The notes beneath the pieces were generated by a model that saw only the letters and a program-made list of their open reading frames with translations, was not told the DNA's origin and ran no database searches. Shown here piece by piece: positions 10,430 to 21,252 of a stretch of DNA of 45,365 nucleotides. The first letter of the stretch is position 1. Each line of letters starts with the position of its first letter. Source of the stretch: Gammaproteobacteria bacterium (GTDB lineage Bacteria > Pseudomonadota > Gammaproteobacteria > Steroidobacterales > Steroidobacteraceae); the NCBI GenBank assembly GCA_025355645.1, contig JANXZG010000116.1, forward strand, positions 1-45,365, read 5' to 3'. The translations under genes were made by a program, and so were the position numbers.

Positions 10430-11731
10430 CTAGGCTGCCCTGCTCTGCGACTCGACGATCGAGCGGCCCTTGTTCTCGACCATGAACCTGAACTCATGGC
10501 CAAAATGCTTCAGGAAGCTTTGCACTGGCCAGGCCGCCGCATCCCCGAGTGCGCAAATAGTGTGGCCCTCGATGCGTCCGGCAACATCGAGAAGCAAGGT
10601 CAAATCCTCGCTGCGCCCCTGGCCCGCGATGATGCGCAGGAGCACGCGATCGAGCCAGCCCGTGCCCTCTCGGCACGGCGTGCACTGGCCGCAGGACTCG
10701 GACATGTAGAAGCGCGACAGGCGCTCCAGCGCCCGCACCATGCAGGTGCTCTCGTCCATCACGATTACGGCGCCGGTGCCGATTGACGAGCCGGCCTTTT
10801 TCAGTGCGTCATAGTCCATCGTGATGCCTTCGATATTCGCAGCCGGCATGACCGGGCAGGAACTGCCGCCTGGAATCACTGCCTTGAGCTTGCGACCCTT
10901 CCATACGCCGCCGACCAGTTGCATCAAGTCCGCAAACGGAATACCCAGCGGCAGCTCGAAATTTCCCGGCTTCTCCACGTGGCCAGATATCGAGAAGATC
11001 ATCGTGCCGCCGGAATTGGCGGGCCCGAGGCCCGCAAACCAGGCCGCACCCTTGCGCATGATGGTGGGCACCGAGGCAAAGCTCTGCGTGTTGTTGATCG
11101 TCGTCGGCTTGCCGTACAGGCCAAAATTAGCGGGAAAAGGCGGCTTGAAGCGCGGCTTTCCCTGCTTGCCCTCGAGCGACTCGAGCAGTGCGGTTTCTTC
11201 GCCGCAAATGTACGCGCCGGCGCCGACATACATGTGCAGGTCGAAATCCACGCCCGACCCCTGGATGTTCTTGCCCAGCAACTCCGCCGCATAGGCTTCC
11301 TTCAGCGCCGCTTCGAAGCGCGGCACCGGCTCGCCCAGGAATTCGCCGCGGATATAGTTGTAGCCAACCGTCGAGGTCATCGAATAGCCGCCGATGGCCA
11401 TTCCCTCAATGACCGAGTGGGGGTTGTAGCGCAGGATGTCCCGATCGTGGCAGGTGCCGGGCTCGGACTCATCGGAATTGCACACGACGTATTTTTGCAC
11501 CGGGGAGCTGCGCGGCATGAAGCTCCACTTGAGCCCGGTCGGAAAGCCGGCACCGCCGCGACCGCGCAAGCCTGAGGCCTTGACCTCATCGATGACTTTT
11601 TCCGGCGGCGTCTTTTCGCGCAGGATCTTCTCCCACGCCAGATAGCCGCCGGACTTGCGGTAGCCCTCGATCGTCCATGCGCGCTCATACTTCAGCGCTT
11701 CGAAAATCACCTGGTTCTGTTCGTAAGCCAT
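10430..11731 (-). CDS. nuoF: NADH-quinone oxidoreductase subunit F (FMN/NADH site)
   Basis: This 433-aa subunit oxidises NADH with FMN and passes electrons to cluster N3. The nucleotide and FMN loops are [18 protein letters not shown] and [19 protein letters not shown]. Cluster N3 ligands are in [15 protein letters not shown], with the fourth Cys in [14 protein letters not shown]. It lies between nuoE (16-bp gap) and nuoG (7 bp). Its length matches the family. Confidence 0.98.
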   Translation of the reverse strand: MAYEQNQVIFEALKYERAWTIEGYRKSGGYLAWEKILREKTPPEKVIDEVKASGLRGRGGAGFPTGLKWSFMPRSSPVQKYVVCNSDESEPGTCHDRDILRYNPHSVIEGMAIGGYSMTSTVGYNYIRGEFLGEPVPRFEAALKEAYAAELLGKNIQGSGVDFDLHMYVGAGAYICGEETALLESLEGKQGKPRFKPPFPANFGLYGKPTTINNTQSFASVPTIMRKGAAWFAGLGPANSGGTMIFSISGHVEKPGNFELPLGIPFADLMQLVGGVWKGRKLKAVIPGGSSCPVMPAANIEGITMDYDALKKAGSSIGTGAVIVMDESTCMVRALERLSRFYMSESCGQCTPCREGTGWLDRVLLRIIAGQGRSEDLTLLLDVAGRIEGHTICALGDAAAWPVQSFLKHFGHEFRFMVENKGRSIVESQSRAA

Positions 11732-11747
11732 CGCTACATCCGCTCCG

Positions 11748-12233
11748 TCACTTCAGCTCATCGAGGATCTGATCGACCTTCGCCGGCGTCAGGTGCTCAT
11801 GGAACACATGATCCACCATCAGCATCGGTGCGCCGGTGCAGGCCGCTAGGCACTCTTCCTCGCGCTTGAGGAAGATGCGGCCGTCCGGCGTGCTCTCGCC
11901 GGTCTTGATGCCGAGCTTTTTCTCCACATAGGCCACGATGTCCGCTGAGCCCCGCAACATGCAGGAGATGTTCGTGCACACTGACAGGTGGTGGCGTCCC
12001 ACCGGGTGTGTCTCGAACATCGAATAGAATGTCGCAACCTCGTAGACCTGGATCGGTGGCAGGCCGAGGTAGGCACCTACCGCATCCATGATCGGCGCGG
12101 TCAGGTAGCCATTGTTCTCGTGCTGCGCGGCACGCAGCGCCGAGATCACGGCCGAGCGCTTGCGATCGGGCGGAAATTTCGCCACCCAAAGGTCGATCTC
12201 GTCACGTAGATGCTGCGACAGTTGCAGGCTCAT
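11748..12233 (-). CDS. nuoE: NADH-quinone oxidoreductase subunit E (2Fe-2S)
   Basis: This 161-aa thioredoxin-like 2Fe-2S protein carries cluster N1a next to NuoF. The cluster cysteines are CTNISC (C-x4-C) and CLAAC (C-x3-C). The N-terminal helical part contains [17 protein letters not shown], as in the family. The start codon overlaps the nuoD stop by 4 bp (ATGA). Confidence 0.97.
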   Translation of the reverse strand: MSLQLSQHLRDEIDLWVAKFPPDRKRSAVISALRAAQHENNGYLTAPIMDAVGAYLGLPPIQVYEVATFYSMFETHPVGRHHLSVCTNISCMLRGSADIVAYVEKKLGIKTGESTPDGRIFLKREEECLAACTGAPMLMVDHVFHEHLTPAKVDQILDELK

Positions 12234-13483
12234 CGGTCGATCTCTCCGAAAACAATGTCCTGGGTGCCGATCACCGCGACGACATCGGCGAGCATGTGTC
12301 CCTGCACCATCTCATGCAGCGCCGCGAGGTGCGCGAAGCCCGGTGCGCGCACCTTAAGCCGGTACGGCTTGTTCGCGCCATCCGACACCAGGTACACGCC
12401 CAATTCACCCTTTGGCGCCTCGACGGCCGCGTACACCTCGCCCTCCGGCACGCAGTACCCTTCAGTCATGAATTTGAAGTGATGGATCAGCGATTCCATG
12501 TCGCCCTTCATCTCCTCGCGCCGCGGCGCACGCACCTTGCGGTCATCGATCATCACGGGGCCCGTGTTATCCTTGAGCCACGCGATGCATTGCTGGATGA
12601 TTCGGTTTGACTGGCGCAGCTCCTCGATCCGCACCAGGTAGCGGTCATAACAGTCGCCGCCCTTGCCCACCGGGATATCGAAATCCATGCGATCGTAGAC
12701 CTCGTAGGACTGCTTCTTGCGCAGGTCCCATTCGATCCCTGAGCCGCGCAGCATGGGGCCGGTAAAACCGAGCTGCAGCGCGCGCTCCGGGCTTACCACG
12801 CCGATATTGACCGTGCGCTGCTTCCAGATCCGGTTATCGGTGAGCAGGGTCTCGTATTCATCGACACAGGATGGAAAGCGCCGGGTAAAGTCGGCTATGA
12901 AATCGAGCAGGCCGCCGCTGCGCCGTTCGTTGAGCTTGTCGACATCCTTCTTACTGCGCCATTGCGAATACTGGTACTGCGGCATCGATTCCGGCAGGTC
13001 GCGGTATACGCCGCCCGGGCGGTAGTACGTTGCATGCATGCGCGTTCCTGACACAGCTTCGTAGCAATCCATCAGGTCCTCGCGCTCGCGAAAGCAATAC
13101 AAGAAAACGGTCATCGCTCCGATATCGAGGGCATGCGCCCCGAGCCACATCAGGTGATTCAGGATGCGCGTGATTTCATCGAACATCACGCGTATGTATT
13201 GCGCGCGCACTGGCGCCTCGATGCTGAGCAGTTTCTCGATCGCCATCACATAAGCATGTTCATTGCACATCATCGACACATAGTCGAGGCGGTCCATGTA
13301 GCCGATCGACTGGTTGTATGGCTTGCTCTCCGCGAGTTTCTCCGTGCCCCGGTGCAGAAGCCCGATATGCGGGTCCGCCTTCTGGATGACCTCGCCGTCC
13401 ATCTCCAAGACGAGACGCAGCACACCGTGCGCAGCGGGATGCTGCGGCCCGAAGTTCATCGTGAAGTTACGGATCTCAGCCAT
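12230..13483 (-). CDS. nuoD: NADH-quinone oxidoreductase subunit D
   Basis: This 417-aa subunit has the 49-kDa hydrogenase-like fold and lines the quinone-binding cavity with NuoB. The N-terminal [17 protein letters not shown] holds the conserved quinone-site histidine, and the C-terminus DIVFGEIDR is canonical. The frame is open to 13561, but the start at 13483 ([14 protein letters not shown]) gives the family length and an 8-bp overlap with nuoC. NuoC and NuoD are separate, unlike the fused NuoCD of E. coli. Confidence 0.97.
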   Translation of the reverse strand: MAEIRNFTMNFGPQHPAAHGVLRLVLEMDGEVIQKADPHIGLLHRGTEKLAESKPYNQSIGYMDRLDYVSMMCNEHAYVMAIEKLLSIEAPVRAQYIRVMFDEITRILNHLMWLGAHALDIGAMTVFLYCFREREDLMDCYEAVSGTRMHATYYRPGGVYRDLPESMPQYQYSQWRSKKDVDKLNERRSGGLLDFIADFTRRFPSCVDEYETLLTDNRIWKQRTVNIGVVSPERALQLGFTGPMLRGSGIEWDLRKKQSYEVYDRMDFDIPVGKGGDCYDRYLVRIEELRQSNRIIQQCIAWLKDNTGPVMIDDRKVRAPRREEMKGDMESLIHHFKFMTEGYCVPEGEVYAAVEAPKGELGVYLVSDGANKPYRLKVRAPGFAHLAALHEMVQGHMLADVVAVIGTQDIVFGEIDR

Positions 13484-14219
13484 TGGGATTCGGGTTGATG
13501 AGCTGAGGGTCGTAGCGATTGTCGTGACGGATGACCTTGGGTACCAGCACGCGCGGTTCAATGGTCACGGGCTGATAAATGACCCGCCGCTTCTGCGGGT
13601 CATAGCGCACCTCGACATTGCCGGACAAGGGAAAGTCCTTGCGAAACGGATGCCCTATAAATCCATAGTCGGTCAACAGGCGGCGAAGGTCCGGATGCCC
13701 CCGGAAGAAGATGCCAAAGAGGTCGAACACCTCGCGTTCGAACCAGTTCGTGCCCGCCCATATATCGCAGGCTGAATCGACCACCGGTTGTTCATCATCG
13801 GGGCAGTAAACGCGCACGCGCAGGCGCTGGTTCAGCGAGACGGACAGCAGGTTATAGACCACCGCAAAGCGCCGCCCGAGTACGCTCGGCGCGGGTTTCT
13901 CGCCCTCATCGCCCATCGGATCGACGCCTCGGCTGAAGCCTGATGCCGTCGCCGCCGTGGTTTCCCATTCGGACTTGCCGTACTCCAGATAATCCATGCC
14001 GCAGACATCCACGCAGCTCTCGAACTTGAGGCCCTCACCGTCGCGCAGCAGCTTCGCGACGTCTGCCCAATGCTCGGCCGCCACGACGCACGTTAATTGG
14101 CCCGCATGCAGGGGCAGCAGCGTTGCCTGATCGGCAATAGCGCCGGTAATCGCAGCGGCAAGCGCCGCCAGGCGCCCCGGATGTGGATCAGGCGTCGCTG
14201 CACCCGCCTCGGTGCTCAT
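13476..14219 (-). CDS. nuoC: NADH-quinone oxidoreductase subunit C
   Basis: This 247-aa subunit (30-kDa family) of the peripheral arm is structural and has no cofactor. The signature [20 protein letters not shown] is followed by [20 protein letters not shown]. The segment around residues 90-110 ([20 protein letters not shown]) looks like a variable, low-conservation insert. The gene overlaps nuoB by 4 bp and nuoD by 8 bp. Confidence 0.96.
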   Translation of the reverse strand: MSTEAGAATPDPHPGRLAALAAAITGAIADQATLLPLHAGQLTCVVAAEHWADVAKLLRDGEGLKFESCVDVCGMDYLEYGKSEWETTAATASGFSRGVDPMGDEGEKPAPSVLGRRFAVVYNLLSVSLNQRLRVRVYCPDDEQPVVDSACDIWAGTNWFEREVFDLFGIFFRGHPDLRRLLTDYGFIGHPFRKDFPLSGNVEVRYDPQKRRVIYQPVTIEPRVLVPKVIRHDNRYDPQLINPNPNG

Positions 14220-14698
14220 CGAATGATCGCCTTGTTGCGCCGGATCTTGCCCTGCAGCTGGATGATTCCGTACAGCAATGCCTCAGCCGTCGGAGGGCAG
14301 CCCGGCACGTAGACATCAACCGGGACGATCCGATCACAGCCGCGTACTACGGCGTAGGAGTAGTGGTAGTAGCCACCGCCATTCGCGCAGGATCCCATAG
14401 AGATCACCCAACGCGGCTCAGCCATCTGGTCATAGACCTTGCGCAGCGCCGGCGCCATCTTGTTGACCAGGGTGCCGGCAACAATCATCACGTCGGATTG
14501 CCGCGGGCTCGGCCGGAAAACGATGCCGAACCGGTCGAGGTCATAGCGCGCGGCACCCGCCTGCATCATCTCCACGGCGCAACAGGCGAGCCCGAAGGTC
14601 ATGGGCCAGAGCGAGCCAGTGCGAGCCCAGTTGATCAGCTTGTCGATGCTGGTGATTTCGAAACCGCTCGACTCGGAACCGCTCGGGTCTAATCCCAT
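14216..14698 (-). CDS. nuoB: NADH-quinone oxidoreductase subunit B (cluster N2)
   Basis: This 160-aa subunit carries the terminal 4Fe-4S cluster N2, which reduces quinone. Ligands are the adjacent cysteines in [11 protein letters not shown], the Cys in [17 protein letters not shown], and the Cys in [16 protein letters not shown]. It overlaps nuoA by 10 bp and nuoC by 4 bp, so the front of the operon is tightly coupled. Confidence 0.97.
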   Translation of the reverse strand: MGLDPSGSESSGFEITSIDKLINWARTGSLWPMTFGLACCAVEMMQAGAARYDLDRFGIVFRPSPRQSDVMIVAGTLVNKMAPALRKVYDQMAEPRWVISMGSCANGGGYYHYSYAVVRGCDRIVPVDVYVPGCPPTAEALLYGIIQLQGKIRRNKAIIR

Positions 14699-15045
14699 TC
14701 GAGCGCTCCCTTGCGGTAGTCGTAGGCGAGCGCAACGACCAGGATCAGCGCGAATATGAGCATTGAGACCAGCCCGAAATTTCCGGTGTTATTAAGGGAG
14801 ACCGCCCATGGGAAGAAAAAAGCGATCTCCAGGTCAAAAACGATGAAAATAATGGCGACCAGGTAGTAGCGCACATCGAATCGCATGCGCGAGTCCTCGA
14901 AAGCCTCGAATCCGCATTCATAGGGTGAGAGTTTCTCGGAGTCCGGACGACGCGGACCGGCAATCCAGCCGATGGTGAACAGGGCGAACCCAATAACCGT
15001 CGCCAGGCCGAGGAAGATCAGAATCGGCAAGTACTGTCGCAACAT
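14689..15045 (-). CDS. nuoA: NADH-quinone oxidoreductase subunit A
   Basis: This 118-aa small membrane subunit with three helices is the first gene of the complex I operon. The conserved loop [25 protein letters not shown] lies between helices 1 and 2, followed by [15 protein letters not shown]. An extended -10 promoter (15079-15087) lies just upstream, between this gene and tRNA-Leu. No strong Shine-Dalgarno sequence is visible ahead of the ATG. Confidence 0.97.
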   Translation of the reverse strand: MLRQYLPILIFLGLATVIGFALFTIGWIAGPRRPDSEKLSPYECGFEAFEDSRMRFDVRYYLVAIIFIVFDLEIAFFFPWAVSLNNTGNFGLVSMLIFALILVVALAYDYRKGALEWD

Positions 15046-15078
15046 GATCCGCGGCTGAGCTCAATTTTGTGACGCGGT

Positions 15079-15087
15079 ATTGTAGCA
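15079..15087 (-). promoter_or_regulatory. Extended -10 promoter in front of nuoA
   Basis: On the minus strand TGCTACAAT (15087-15079) matches an extended -10 element (TGn-TACAAT). No good -35 box lies 17 bp upstream, which such promoters can dispense with. The start point would be near 15072, giving a leader of about 27 nt before nuoA. It would let the nuo genes be transcribed apart from tpiA-secG-tRNA-Leu. Confidence 0.45.
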
Positions 15088-15117
15088 GAGAAGCCGCGGA
15101 ATCCTACCTCATCAGAA

Positions 15118-15202
15118 TGGTGCCGACGGCCGGAGTCGAACCGGCACAGGTTGCCCCACTAGCCCCTCAAACTAGCGCGTCTACCAATTTCGCCACGTCG
15201 GC
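15118..15202 (-). tRNA. tRNA-Leu (GAG)
   Basis: This 85-nt tRNA has a long variable arm, as expected for leucine. The acceptor stem GCCGACG pairs with CGTCGGC, the anticodon stem is CTAGT/GCTAG, and the loop TTGAGGG places the anticodon GAG at 15166-15168. The T arm reads CCGGTTCGACTCCGG and CCA is encoded (15118-15120). Its place between secG and nuoA is conserved in many gammaproteobacteria. Confidence 0.97.
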
Positions 15203-15225
15203 TCTTTCCATTTCTTGACGAACTC

Positions 15226-15591
15226 TCAAGGACTCTTCGCGGGCGCGCTCGGCGCCACCGGAACGCTGCTCGGCGCGACCGGAATGCTGCCCGGCGCGGG
15301 CGCGGCGACGATGGGTGCCTGTGCCGCCCGCTCCAGCACGCTCGTCGGTTCATTGCTCGGACGCGTCCCGAGGTAGGCCAGTGACAGGCTCGTCGCAAAA
15401 AACATCGCGGCAAATATCGCGGTGAGCCGCGAGAATAAAGTCGTCGTGCCTCGCGCGCCGAACACCGTCCCGGAAGCGCCCGATCCGAAACCTGCGCCCG
15501 CCTCCGCGCCCTTGCCCCGCTGCAGCAGCACCAAGCCGACGATCATGAACGCCAGCAACACGTGCACCGTCAGAATAAAACTACGTACCAT
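15226..15591 (-). CDS. secG: Preprotein translocase subunit SecG
   Basis: This 121-aa membrane subunit of the SecYEG protein channel aids preprotein translocation. Two hydrophobic helices (about residues 3-21 and 51-70) flank the conserved cytoplasmic loop LLQRGKGAEAGAGFGSGASG and TVFGARG. The C-terminal 35 residues are a Pro/Ala/Val-rich tail (VAAPAPGSIPVAPSSVPVAP), common and variable in this family. The start at 15591 (MVRSFILTVHVLL) is preferred over the longer open frame. It lies 10 bp after tpiA and ahead of tRNA-Leu, as in related genomes. Confidence 0.95.
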   Translation of the reverse strand: MVRSFILTVHVLLAFMIVGLVLLQRGKGAEAGAGFGSGASGTVFGARGTTTLFSRLTAIFAAMFFATSLSLAYLGTRPSNEPTSVLERAAQAPIVAAPAPGSIPVAPSSVPVAPSAPAKSP

Positions 15592-15601
15592 GGTCAGACT
15601 C

Positions 15602-16363
15602 TCAATGGCGAGCGGCCGCAGCCGCGCAGATATCCGCAAACTCCTCGGCATTCAGCGAGGCACCACCAACCAGGCCACCGTCCACATCGGGCATCGAAAA
15701 AAGGTCAGCCGCATTGCCGGCCTTCACGCTGCCACCGTAAAGGAGTCGCACCTGGCCGCCTATGTTAGCATCTTGGCCACTAATCCGGCCACGGATGAAC
15801 TGGTGCACCGCCTGCGCCTGGTCCGGCGTCGCGGTACGGCCCGTGCCGATAGCCCAGACCGGCTCATAGGCGACGATCAGGCGCGAAAACGCCGGCGCGC
15901 CGTTGGTCTTGAGCACCGCGTCAATTTGCCGGGCAATCACTGCCTCGGTTTTTTCCGCTTCGCGCTCCTGCAAGGTCTCGCCGACACATAGGATTGGCGT
16001 GAGGCCCGTAGCCAGCGCGACGATGATCTTGCGCGCGATCAGCGCGTCATCCTCGTGGTACCACGCGCGCCGCTCTGAGTGCCCGATCAGGACGTGGCTG
16101 CAGCCGATATCCTTGAGCATCGCCGCCGCCACCTCGCCAGTGAACGCACCCGAGGTCTCCGCACATACATTCTGTGCGCCGACCGCAATTGAAGAGTCGG
16201 TCAGCATGCGCACGGCGTCCGGCAGGTACACGAAGGGCGCAAATACCGCTACGTCGATGGGCCAGTCCGCTTTGACGCGCAACTCGAGATCGGTCAGCAG
16301 CGCGCTATTGGCAGCTCTGGAGCCGTGCATTTTCCAGTTTCCGGCCACCATCGGACGACGCAT
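15602..16363 (-). CDS. tpiA: Triosephosphate isomerase
   Basis: This 253-aa TIM-barrel enzyme interconverts dihydroxyacetone phosphate and glyceraldehyde 3-phosphate. Active-site parts are the N-terminal AGNWKMHG (Lys), HVLIGHSERRAW (His), VAYEPVWAIGTGRTATP (Glu and the mobile loop), and LLYGGSVKAGNA for phosphate binding. The open frame runs 50 codons further upstream, but MRRPMVAGNWKM is the normal N-terminus. A promoter-like sequence lies between glmM and this gene (16409-16437). Confidence 0.97.
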   Translation of the reverse strand: MRRPMVAGNWKMHGSRAANSALLTDLELRVKADWPIDVAVFAPFVYLPDAVRMLTDSSIAVGAQNVCAETSGAFTGEVAAAMLKDIGCSHVLIGHSERRAWYHEDDALIARKIIVALATGLTPILCVGETLQEREAEKTEAVIARQIDAVLKTNGAPAFSRLIVAYEPVWAIGTGRTATPDQAQAVHQFIRGRISGQDANIGGQVRLLYGGSVKAGNAADLFSMPDVDGGLVGGASLNAEEFADICAAAAARH

Positions 16364-16408
16364 AGACTTGACACCCTTGAAAGAAACGCTGTGGGCAAAA
16401 GGCGGCGC

Positions 16409-16437
16409 AGAGTAGCCCCCCAGCCAAAGGAGCGCAA
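16409..16437 (-). promoter_or_regulatory. Predicted sigma70 promoter for tpiA-secG
   Basis: On the minus strand TTGCGC (16437-16432) and TACTCT (16414-16409) are 17 bp apart. The site lies right after the glmM stop codon in the 76-bp gap before tpiA. It would drive tpiA, secG and tRNA-Leu, and perhaps read into nuo. The match is moderate and not tested. Confidence 0.4.
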
Positions 16438-16439
16438 GT

Positions 16440-17774
16440 TCAATGCGATTGGGCGGCCGCCTCGACCGCCGCGGCGATTTCCGCAGCGCCTTGCTTGACG
16501 AGTGCGGCGTCATATCCTTCCACCATGACGCGAATCAGCGGCTCGGTCCCCGACGCGCGCAGCACGATGCGTCCCTTGCCACCGAAGCGCTTCTCTAGGC
16601 TTGCGACCGCATGGGCCACCGCCGGTTCACCGCGCGGATCGAATTTCGCCGCCACGCGCACGTTCAGCAGCACCTGCGGATAGCGCGGCATCGCGGCGGC
16701 GAGCTCTGCCAGCGGTTTGCCGGATTTCAACATGACCGCAAGGACCTGCAGAGCGCTGATAAGCCCGTCGCCCGTCGTGGTCTTATCCAGGCACAGAATG
16801 TGGCCCGAGGTCTCCCCGCCCAGCGTGCCACCGGTCTCATTGAGCATCGCAAGTACATGACGGTCGCCGACCTGCGCACGACGGAACTCGATGCCGCGCT
16901 CAGCAAGCGCATGCTCAAGCCCTAGGTTGCTCATGACGGTGCCCACGACCGGACCCTTCAGCGCGCCACTCGCCTTGCGGGCTACGGCAAGGATGAACAA
17001 CAGCTGATCGCCGTCGACGATACGCCCGAGCGCATCCACCATCACGACGCGATCCCCGTCCCCATCAAGTGCAATACCTAAATTGGCGCGCACCCCAGGC
17101 ACCGTCAGCTGCAAAAGCTCCGGTGCGGTCGACCCGCAACCGTCGTTGATATTGCGGCCGTTTGGCGAACAGCCAATCGGCACGATCTCGGCGCCAAGGT
17201 CCGTCAGCACCCGCGGCGCTACCTTGTAGCCAGCGCCATTGGCGCAATCGATCACGATCTTGGTGCCGGTGAGCGACATCCCGGCAGGTATAGTCGACGC
17301 GCAGAAGTCCTGGTAGTGGGTGCGACTGCGATCAATGCGTGAGGCACGGCCGAGGCGCTGGGACTCCTGTGTCACGACCGCATCGTCAAGCAATCGCTCG
17401 ATCTGCTGCTCGACCTCATCGGACAGCTTGCTGCCGTTGCCATCGAAGAACTTGATGCCGTTGTCTTCGTAGGTATTGTGGGACGCGCTGATCACCACGC
17501 TGAAGCTGCAGCCGAGGCGTTGCGTCATGTAGGCGATCCCGGGGGTCGGCAACGGGCCGATCAGCATGACATCGACCCCGGCGGCAACGAATCCCGCCTC
17601 GAGCGCCGACTCGAACATATAGCCCGAGAGCCGCGTATCCTTGCCGATCAGCACGCGACCGCCATCCGGCGCGAGCACGCGTGCTGCCGCGCTCGCCAGG
17701 CGCAGCGCAAAATCCACTTTCATCGGCTCCGTGCCGACCCGGCCGCGAACCCCGTCGGTCCCGAAATAAGTCAT
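16440..17774 (-). CDS. glmM: Phosphoglucosamine mutase
   Basis: This 444-aa enzyme converts glucosamine 6-phosphate to glucosamine 1-phosphate on the way to UDP-N-acetylglucosamine and peptidoglycan. The phosphorylated serine is Ser98 in VVISASHNTYEDNGIKFF. The metal loop is ALDGDGDRVVMVD, the sugar loop is GGETSGHILC, and the phosphate site is VLRASGTEPLIRVMVEG. Two starts are possible (17780 and 17774); the second has better spacing from AAGGA. It lies 5-11 bp after folP, as in many proteobacteria. Confidence 0.97.
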   Translation of the reverse strand: MTYFGTDGVRGRVGTEPMKVDFALRLASAAARVLAPDGGRVLIGKDTRLSGYMFESALEAGFVAAGVDVMLIGPLPTPGIAYMTQRLGCSFSVVISASHNTYEDNGIKFFDGNGSKLSDEVEQQIERLLDDAVVTQESQRLGRASRIDRSRTHYQDFCASTIPAGMSLTGTKIVIDCANGAGYKVAPRVLTDLGAEIVPIGCSPNGRNINDGCGSTAPELLQLTVPGVRANLGIALDGDGDRVVMVDALGRIVDGDQLLFILAVARKASGALKGPVVGTVMSNLGLEHALAERGIEFRRAQVGDRHVLAMLNETGGTLGGETSGHILCLDKTTTGDGLISALQVLAVMLKSGKPLAELAAAMPRYPQVLLNVRVAAKFDPRGEPAVAHAVASLEKRFGGKGRIVLRASGTEPLIRVMVEGYDAALVKQGAAEIAAAVEAAAQSH

Positions 17775-17785
17775 CGTCATGGTCC

Positions 17786-18622
17786 TTATGATCCCTGCAG
17801 TACCGCACTCACTGCCTGCATTGCCGCCCGCGTGGGCGCGACATCGTGCGTGCGAATGATCTTCACTCCTTGGCTTAGCGCCAGCGCTGCCAATCCGATG
17901 CCGCCAAACAGGCGCGGCTCGAGGCGGGTCCCAGTGCCCAGGATCCTGCCGATGAAGCTCTTGCGCGACACGCCAAGCAGCAGCGGCGAGCCGAGGTGTA
18001 CAAGCTCTGGCAACCGCCGCAACAGAGCCAGATTATGCGGCTGGGCCTTGCCAAAACCAATGCCCGGGTCCAGGCAGATCGATCCATGCGAAATCCCCGC
18101 AGCCAAGCATGCTGTGCGCTGCAGAACGAGGTACTCGCAAACTTCGCGCACGACATCCGTATATTTAGGTTCGATTTGCATCGTGCGGGGCTCGCCCTGC
18201 ATGTGCATCAGGCAAACCCCAACGCGTAGCGAGGCGGCGAGCTCACGTGCACCGGGTGCGCGTAGCGCGTTGACATCATTGACGATGCACGCGCCAGCAT
18301 CCACCGCTGCCCTGATCACCGCGCATTTGCTGGTATCGATCGATACTGCCACATCGAAGCGTGAGCGGATCTTGACTATGACAGGGACGACGCGCTCGAT
18401 CTCGGCGCCAGCATCGATCGGAGTTGCGCCCGGGCGCGTGGATTCCCCGCCGACATCGATAATGGCCGCGCCCTCGGCAACCATCGTCCCCGCCCGCTCG
18501 AAGGCCGCTTCGGGGCTAGCAAAATTGCCGCCATCGAAAAAAGAGTCCGGAGTGACATTCAGCACGCCCATCACGAGCGGAACGCGCAGGTCGATATCGC
18601 GGTCCCGGCAACGCCAGATCAT
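17786..18622 (-). CDS. folP: Dihydropteroate synthase
   Basis: This 278-aa TIM-barrel enzyme joins p-aminobenzoate to dihydropterin pyrophosphate in folate synthesis and is the sulfonamide target. Signature loops are MGVLNVTPDSFFDGG and IIDVGGESTRPGA, then CLMHMQGEPRTMQ and DPGIGFGKAQPHNL, with a C-terminal IIRTHDVAPTRAAM. It sits between ftsH and glmM, the classical ftsH-folP-glmM order. Confidence 0.97.
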   Translation of the reverse strand: MIWRCRDRDIDLRVPLVMGVLNVTPDSFFDGGNFASPEAAFERAGTMVAEGAAIIDVGGESTRPGATPIDAGAEIERVVPVIVKIRSRFDVAVSIDTSKCAVIRAAVDAGACIVNDVNALRAPGARELAASLRVGVCLMHMQGEPRTMQIEPKYTDVVREVCEYLVLQRTACLAAGISHGSICLDPGIGFGKAQPHNLALLRRLPELVHLGSPLLLGVSRKSFIGRILGTGTRLEPRLFGGIGLAALALSQGVKIIRTHDVAPTRAAMQAVSAVLQGS

Positions 18623-18658
18623 GGGTGCGCTACCGGCAATCGATCGTTCGCAGCTGCG

Positions 18659-20569
18659 CTAGTGCTGTCCAGCAGGAGCTGCGAGCGGCGTCGCCGGCGC
18701 TTCTGCCGTCGGATCCCGAGGAGTTGGGGTCGCCGTGTCGTCCCAGTCGCGCGGCGGCTTCGGCTCGCGGCCGGCCATGATCTCCTTGATCATCTCCTCG
18801 TCTATCGTCTCGTACTTCATTAGCGCATCACACATGGCTTGCAGCTTGTCCATGTTGGACTTGATGATCGTATATGCACGCTGGTAATTGCTGTCGATCA
18901 CGCGGCGCACTTCCTCGTCGATCACGTGCGCCGTGACGTCTGATACCTGCTTGTGCTGCGTAACGCTGCGGCCGAGAAATACCTCGCCGGATTCCTCGCT
19001 ATAGGTCTGTGGACCCAGCCGATCGGAGAGGCCCCAGCGCGTGACCATGTTGCGCGCCAGCTCGGTCGCCCGCTCGATATCGTTTGATGCACCCGTGGTT
19101 ACCGCATCGGCGCCAAACACCAGCTCCTCGGCGACACGGCCGCCGAACAGCGCGGCGATCCGGCTCTCGAGCTGGCGCTTGCTGGTGCTGTAGCGATCGC
19201 CCTCCGGCAGGAACATCGTGACGCCCAGCGCACGGCCGCGCGGGATGATCGTGACCTTATAGACCGGGTCGTGCTCGGGTACCGATAGCCCGACGATCGC
19301 ATGGCCGGCCTCGTGATAGGCCGTGTTGAGCTTTTCCTGCTCGGTCATGACCAACGAGCGCCGCTCCGCGCCCATCATGATCTTGTCCTTGGCGCGCTCG
19401 AATTCGTCCATTGTCACGGAGCGCTTGTTGCCGCGTGCGGCGAACAATGCGGCCTCGTTCACGAGGTTTGCAAGATCGGCGCCGGAGAAGCCTGGCGTCC
19501 CGCGCGCAATGACCGAGGGCTTGACGTTGTCGCCGAGCGGCACCTTGCGCATATGGACTTTCAGAATCTGTTCGCGACCGCGCACGTCCGGCAGCGGCAC
19601 GACCACCTGCCGGTCAAACCGGCCTGGTCGCAACAGCGCCGGGTCGAGCACATCCGGCCGGTTGGTCGCGGCGATCACAATGATGCCCTCGTTGCCCTCG
19701 AATCCATCCATCTCGACCAGCAACTGGTTCAGCGTCTGCTCGCGCTCGTCATGCCCGCCGCCCAGGCCTGCGCCGCGATGGCGACCGACAGCGTCGATTT
19801 CGTCAATAAAAATGATGCAGGGTGCGTGCTTTTTCGCCTGCTCGAACATGTCGCGCACCCGCGAAGCACCCACCCCCACGAACATTTCGACGAAATCGGA
19901 GCCCGAGATCGTGAAAAAAGGTACCTTCGCCTCGCCGGCGATGGCTCGCGCGAGCAGCGTCTTGCCGGTGCCCGGGGAGCCGACCATCAACACCCCTTTC
20001 GGTATCTTGCCGCCCAGTTTCTGGAATTTGGCAGGATCTTTCAGGAAGTCGACGATCTCGACGACTTCCTGCTTGGCTTCTTCAACACCCGCGACGTCGG
20101 CAAACGTGATGTTCACCTGGTCTTCGCCCAACAGCCGTGCGCGTGATTTGCCAAAGGACATCGCCCCGCGCCCGCCGCCGGAACCTTGCATCTGGCGCAT
20201 GAAATAGGCCCAAAAGCCTATCAACAGCAGGATCGGAAACGCTGATATCAAAAGCTGCAAAAGCACCGACTGCTGCTTTGGCGGCTCACCGTGGAATTTG
20301 ACACCCTTGTCCTCCAGCGTGCCGATCAGGGCGCTATTGCTGGTCTCCGGGTTATAGGTGACAAAGGTGTCGCCCGAGCGGCGCTTGCCCTCGATGGTCT
20401 CACCCTTCAGGGTCACCGAATCGATGTTATTGCTCTTAACTTCGGCCAGGAACTGGGAGTAATCGATCGTCGTCGGCGGGCCTGAATGCATGCCGAACTG
20501 ACTGAATATCGTCAGTAAAATGACCGCGAGGGCCACCCACAACAGAATTTGCTTTGTCAGGTCGTTCAA
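18659..20569 (-). CDS. ftsH: ATP-dependent zinc metalloprotease FtsH
   Basis: This 636-aa membrane-anchored AAA+ protease degrades misfolded membrane proteins and regulators such as sigma32 and LpxC. TM1 is at about residues 8-24, a periplasmic domain follows, and TM2 is at about 104-124. Walker A is GSPGTGKT (197-204), with Ser where most homologues have Pro (GPPGTGKT). Walker B is IIFIDEIDA, the second region of homology includes RPGRFDR, and the zinc site is HEAGH (419-423). The tail is rich in Pro, Ala and Thr. It lies 35 bp after rlmE. Confidence 0.98.
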   Translation of the reverse strand: MNDLTKQILLWVALAVILLTIFSQFGMHSGPPTTIDYSQFLAEVKSNNIDSVTLKGETIEGKRRSGDTFVTYNPETSNSALIGTLEDKGVKFHGEPPKQQSVLLQLLISAFPILLLIGFWAYFMRQMQGSGGGRGAMSFGKSRARLLGEDQVNITFADVAGVEEAKQEVVEIVDFLKDPAKFQKLGGKIPKGVLMVGSPGTGKTLLARAIAGEAKVPFFTISGSDFVEMFVGVGASRVRDMFEQAKKHAPCIIFIDEIDAVGRHRGAGLGGGHDEREQTLNQLLVEMDGFEGNEGIIVIAATNRPDVLDPALLRPGRFDRQVVVPLPDVRGREQILKVHMRKVPLGDNVKPSVIARGTPGFSGADLANLVNEAALFAARGNKRSVTMDEFERAKDKIMMGAERRSLVMTEQEKLNTAYHEAGHAIVGLSVPEHDPVYKVTIIPRGRALGVTMFLPEGDRYSTSKRQLESRIAALFGGRVAEELVFGADAVTTGASNDIERATELARNMVTRWGLSDRLGPQTYSEESGEVFLGRSVTQHKQVSDVTAHVIDEEVRRVIDSNYQRAYTIIKSNMDKLQAMCDALMKYETIDEEMIKEIMAGREPKPPRDWDDTATPTPRDPTAEAPATPLAAPAGQH

Positions 20570-20604
20570 ATGTCACCTACGCACGCATGCGATCTGATCG
20601 GACG

Positions 20605-21231
20605 TTACACCATCCCAAACTGCCGCGCCAACAGATAGATCTCAGCGCTGCGGGTACGCGAGGCCCTGGGCTTTTTCGTGACCACCCGTCCATAGCTTTT
20701 GCGTGCCGTGCGGATGATCTGGTCGAAGCCCTCGCCCTGAAACAATTTCACCAGTAAATCCCCCCCGGGGACTAGGACACGGTCGGCAAAATCGAACGCC
20801 AGTTCGGCCAGGTGCATCGATCTTGGCTGGTCCACGGCATCTATGCCTGCCATATTTGGGGCCATATCAGACAAAACAAGGTCGACTTTGTCCGCTCCTA
20901 TACACAGAAGGACCTCATCCAGCACAGCAGGTTCCCGGAAATCGCCCTGCACAAATTGCACCCCGTGGATTGCGTCCATCGTCAGGATGTCGGTGGCGAC
21001 GAGCCTGCCCTGGCCGCCCAGCAGCCTCGCTGCGTACTGGCTCCAGCTGCCGGGTGCGGCGCCCAGATCCACGCAGCGTATGCCCGGACGCAGCAGGCGC
21101 TCGCGCTGCTGGATTTCCTCGAGCTTGTAGACGGCCCGCGAGCGCCAGCCATCGCGCTGCGCGCGTTTGACGTACTCATCGTTCGCATGTTCGGCGAGCC
21201 AGCGCGCGCTGCTCTTGGTGCGTTTAGGCAT
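20605..21231 (-). CDS. rlmE: 23S rRNA (uridine-2'-O-)-methyltransferase RlmE
   Basis: This 208-aa S-adenosylmethionine-dependent methyltransferase (FtsJ/RrmJ) acts on U2552 of 23S rRNA. The K-D-K-E catalytic set is visible in [36 protein letters not shown] and [12 protein letters not shown]. The SAM loop is [14 protein letters not shown]. It is divergent from yhbY with a 33-bp gap and followed by ftsH, the standard gammaproteobacterial arrangement. Confidence 0.97.
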   Translation of the reverse strand: MPKRTKSSARWLAEHANDEYVKRAQRDGWRSRAVYKLEEIQQRERLLRPGIRCVDLGAAPGSWSQYAARLLGGQGRLVATDILTMDAIHGVQFVQGDFREPAVLDEVLLCIGADKVDLVLSDMAPNMAGIDAVDQPRSMHLAELAFDFADRVLVPGGDLLVKLFQGEGFDQIIRTARKSYGRVVTKKPRASRTRSAEIYLLARQFGMV

Positions 21232-21252
21232 CGATCAGGGGCCGGTCCGGCT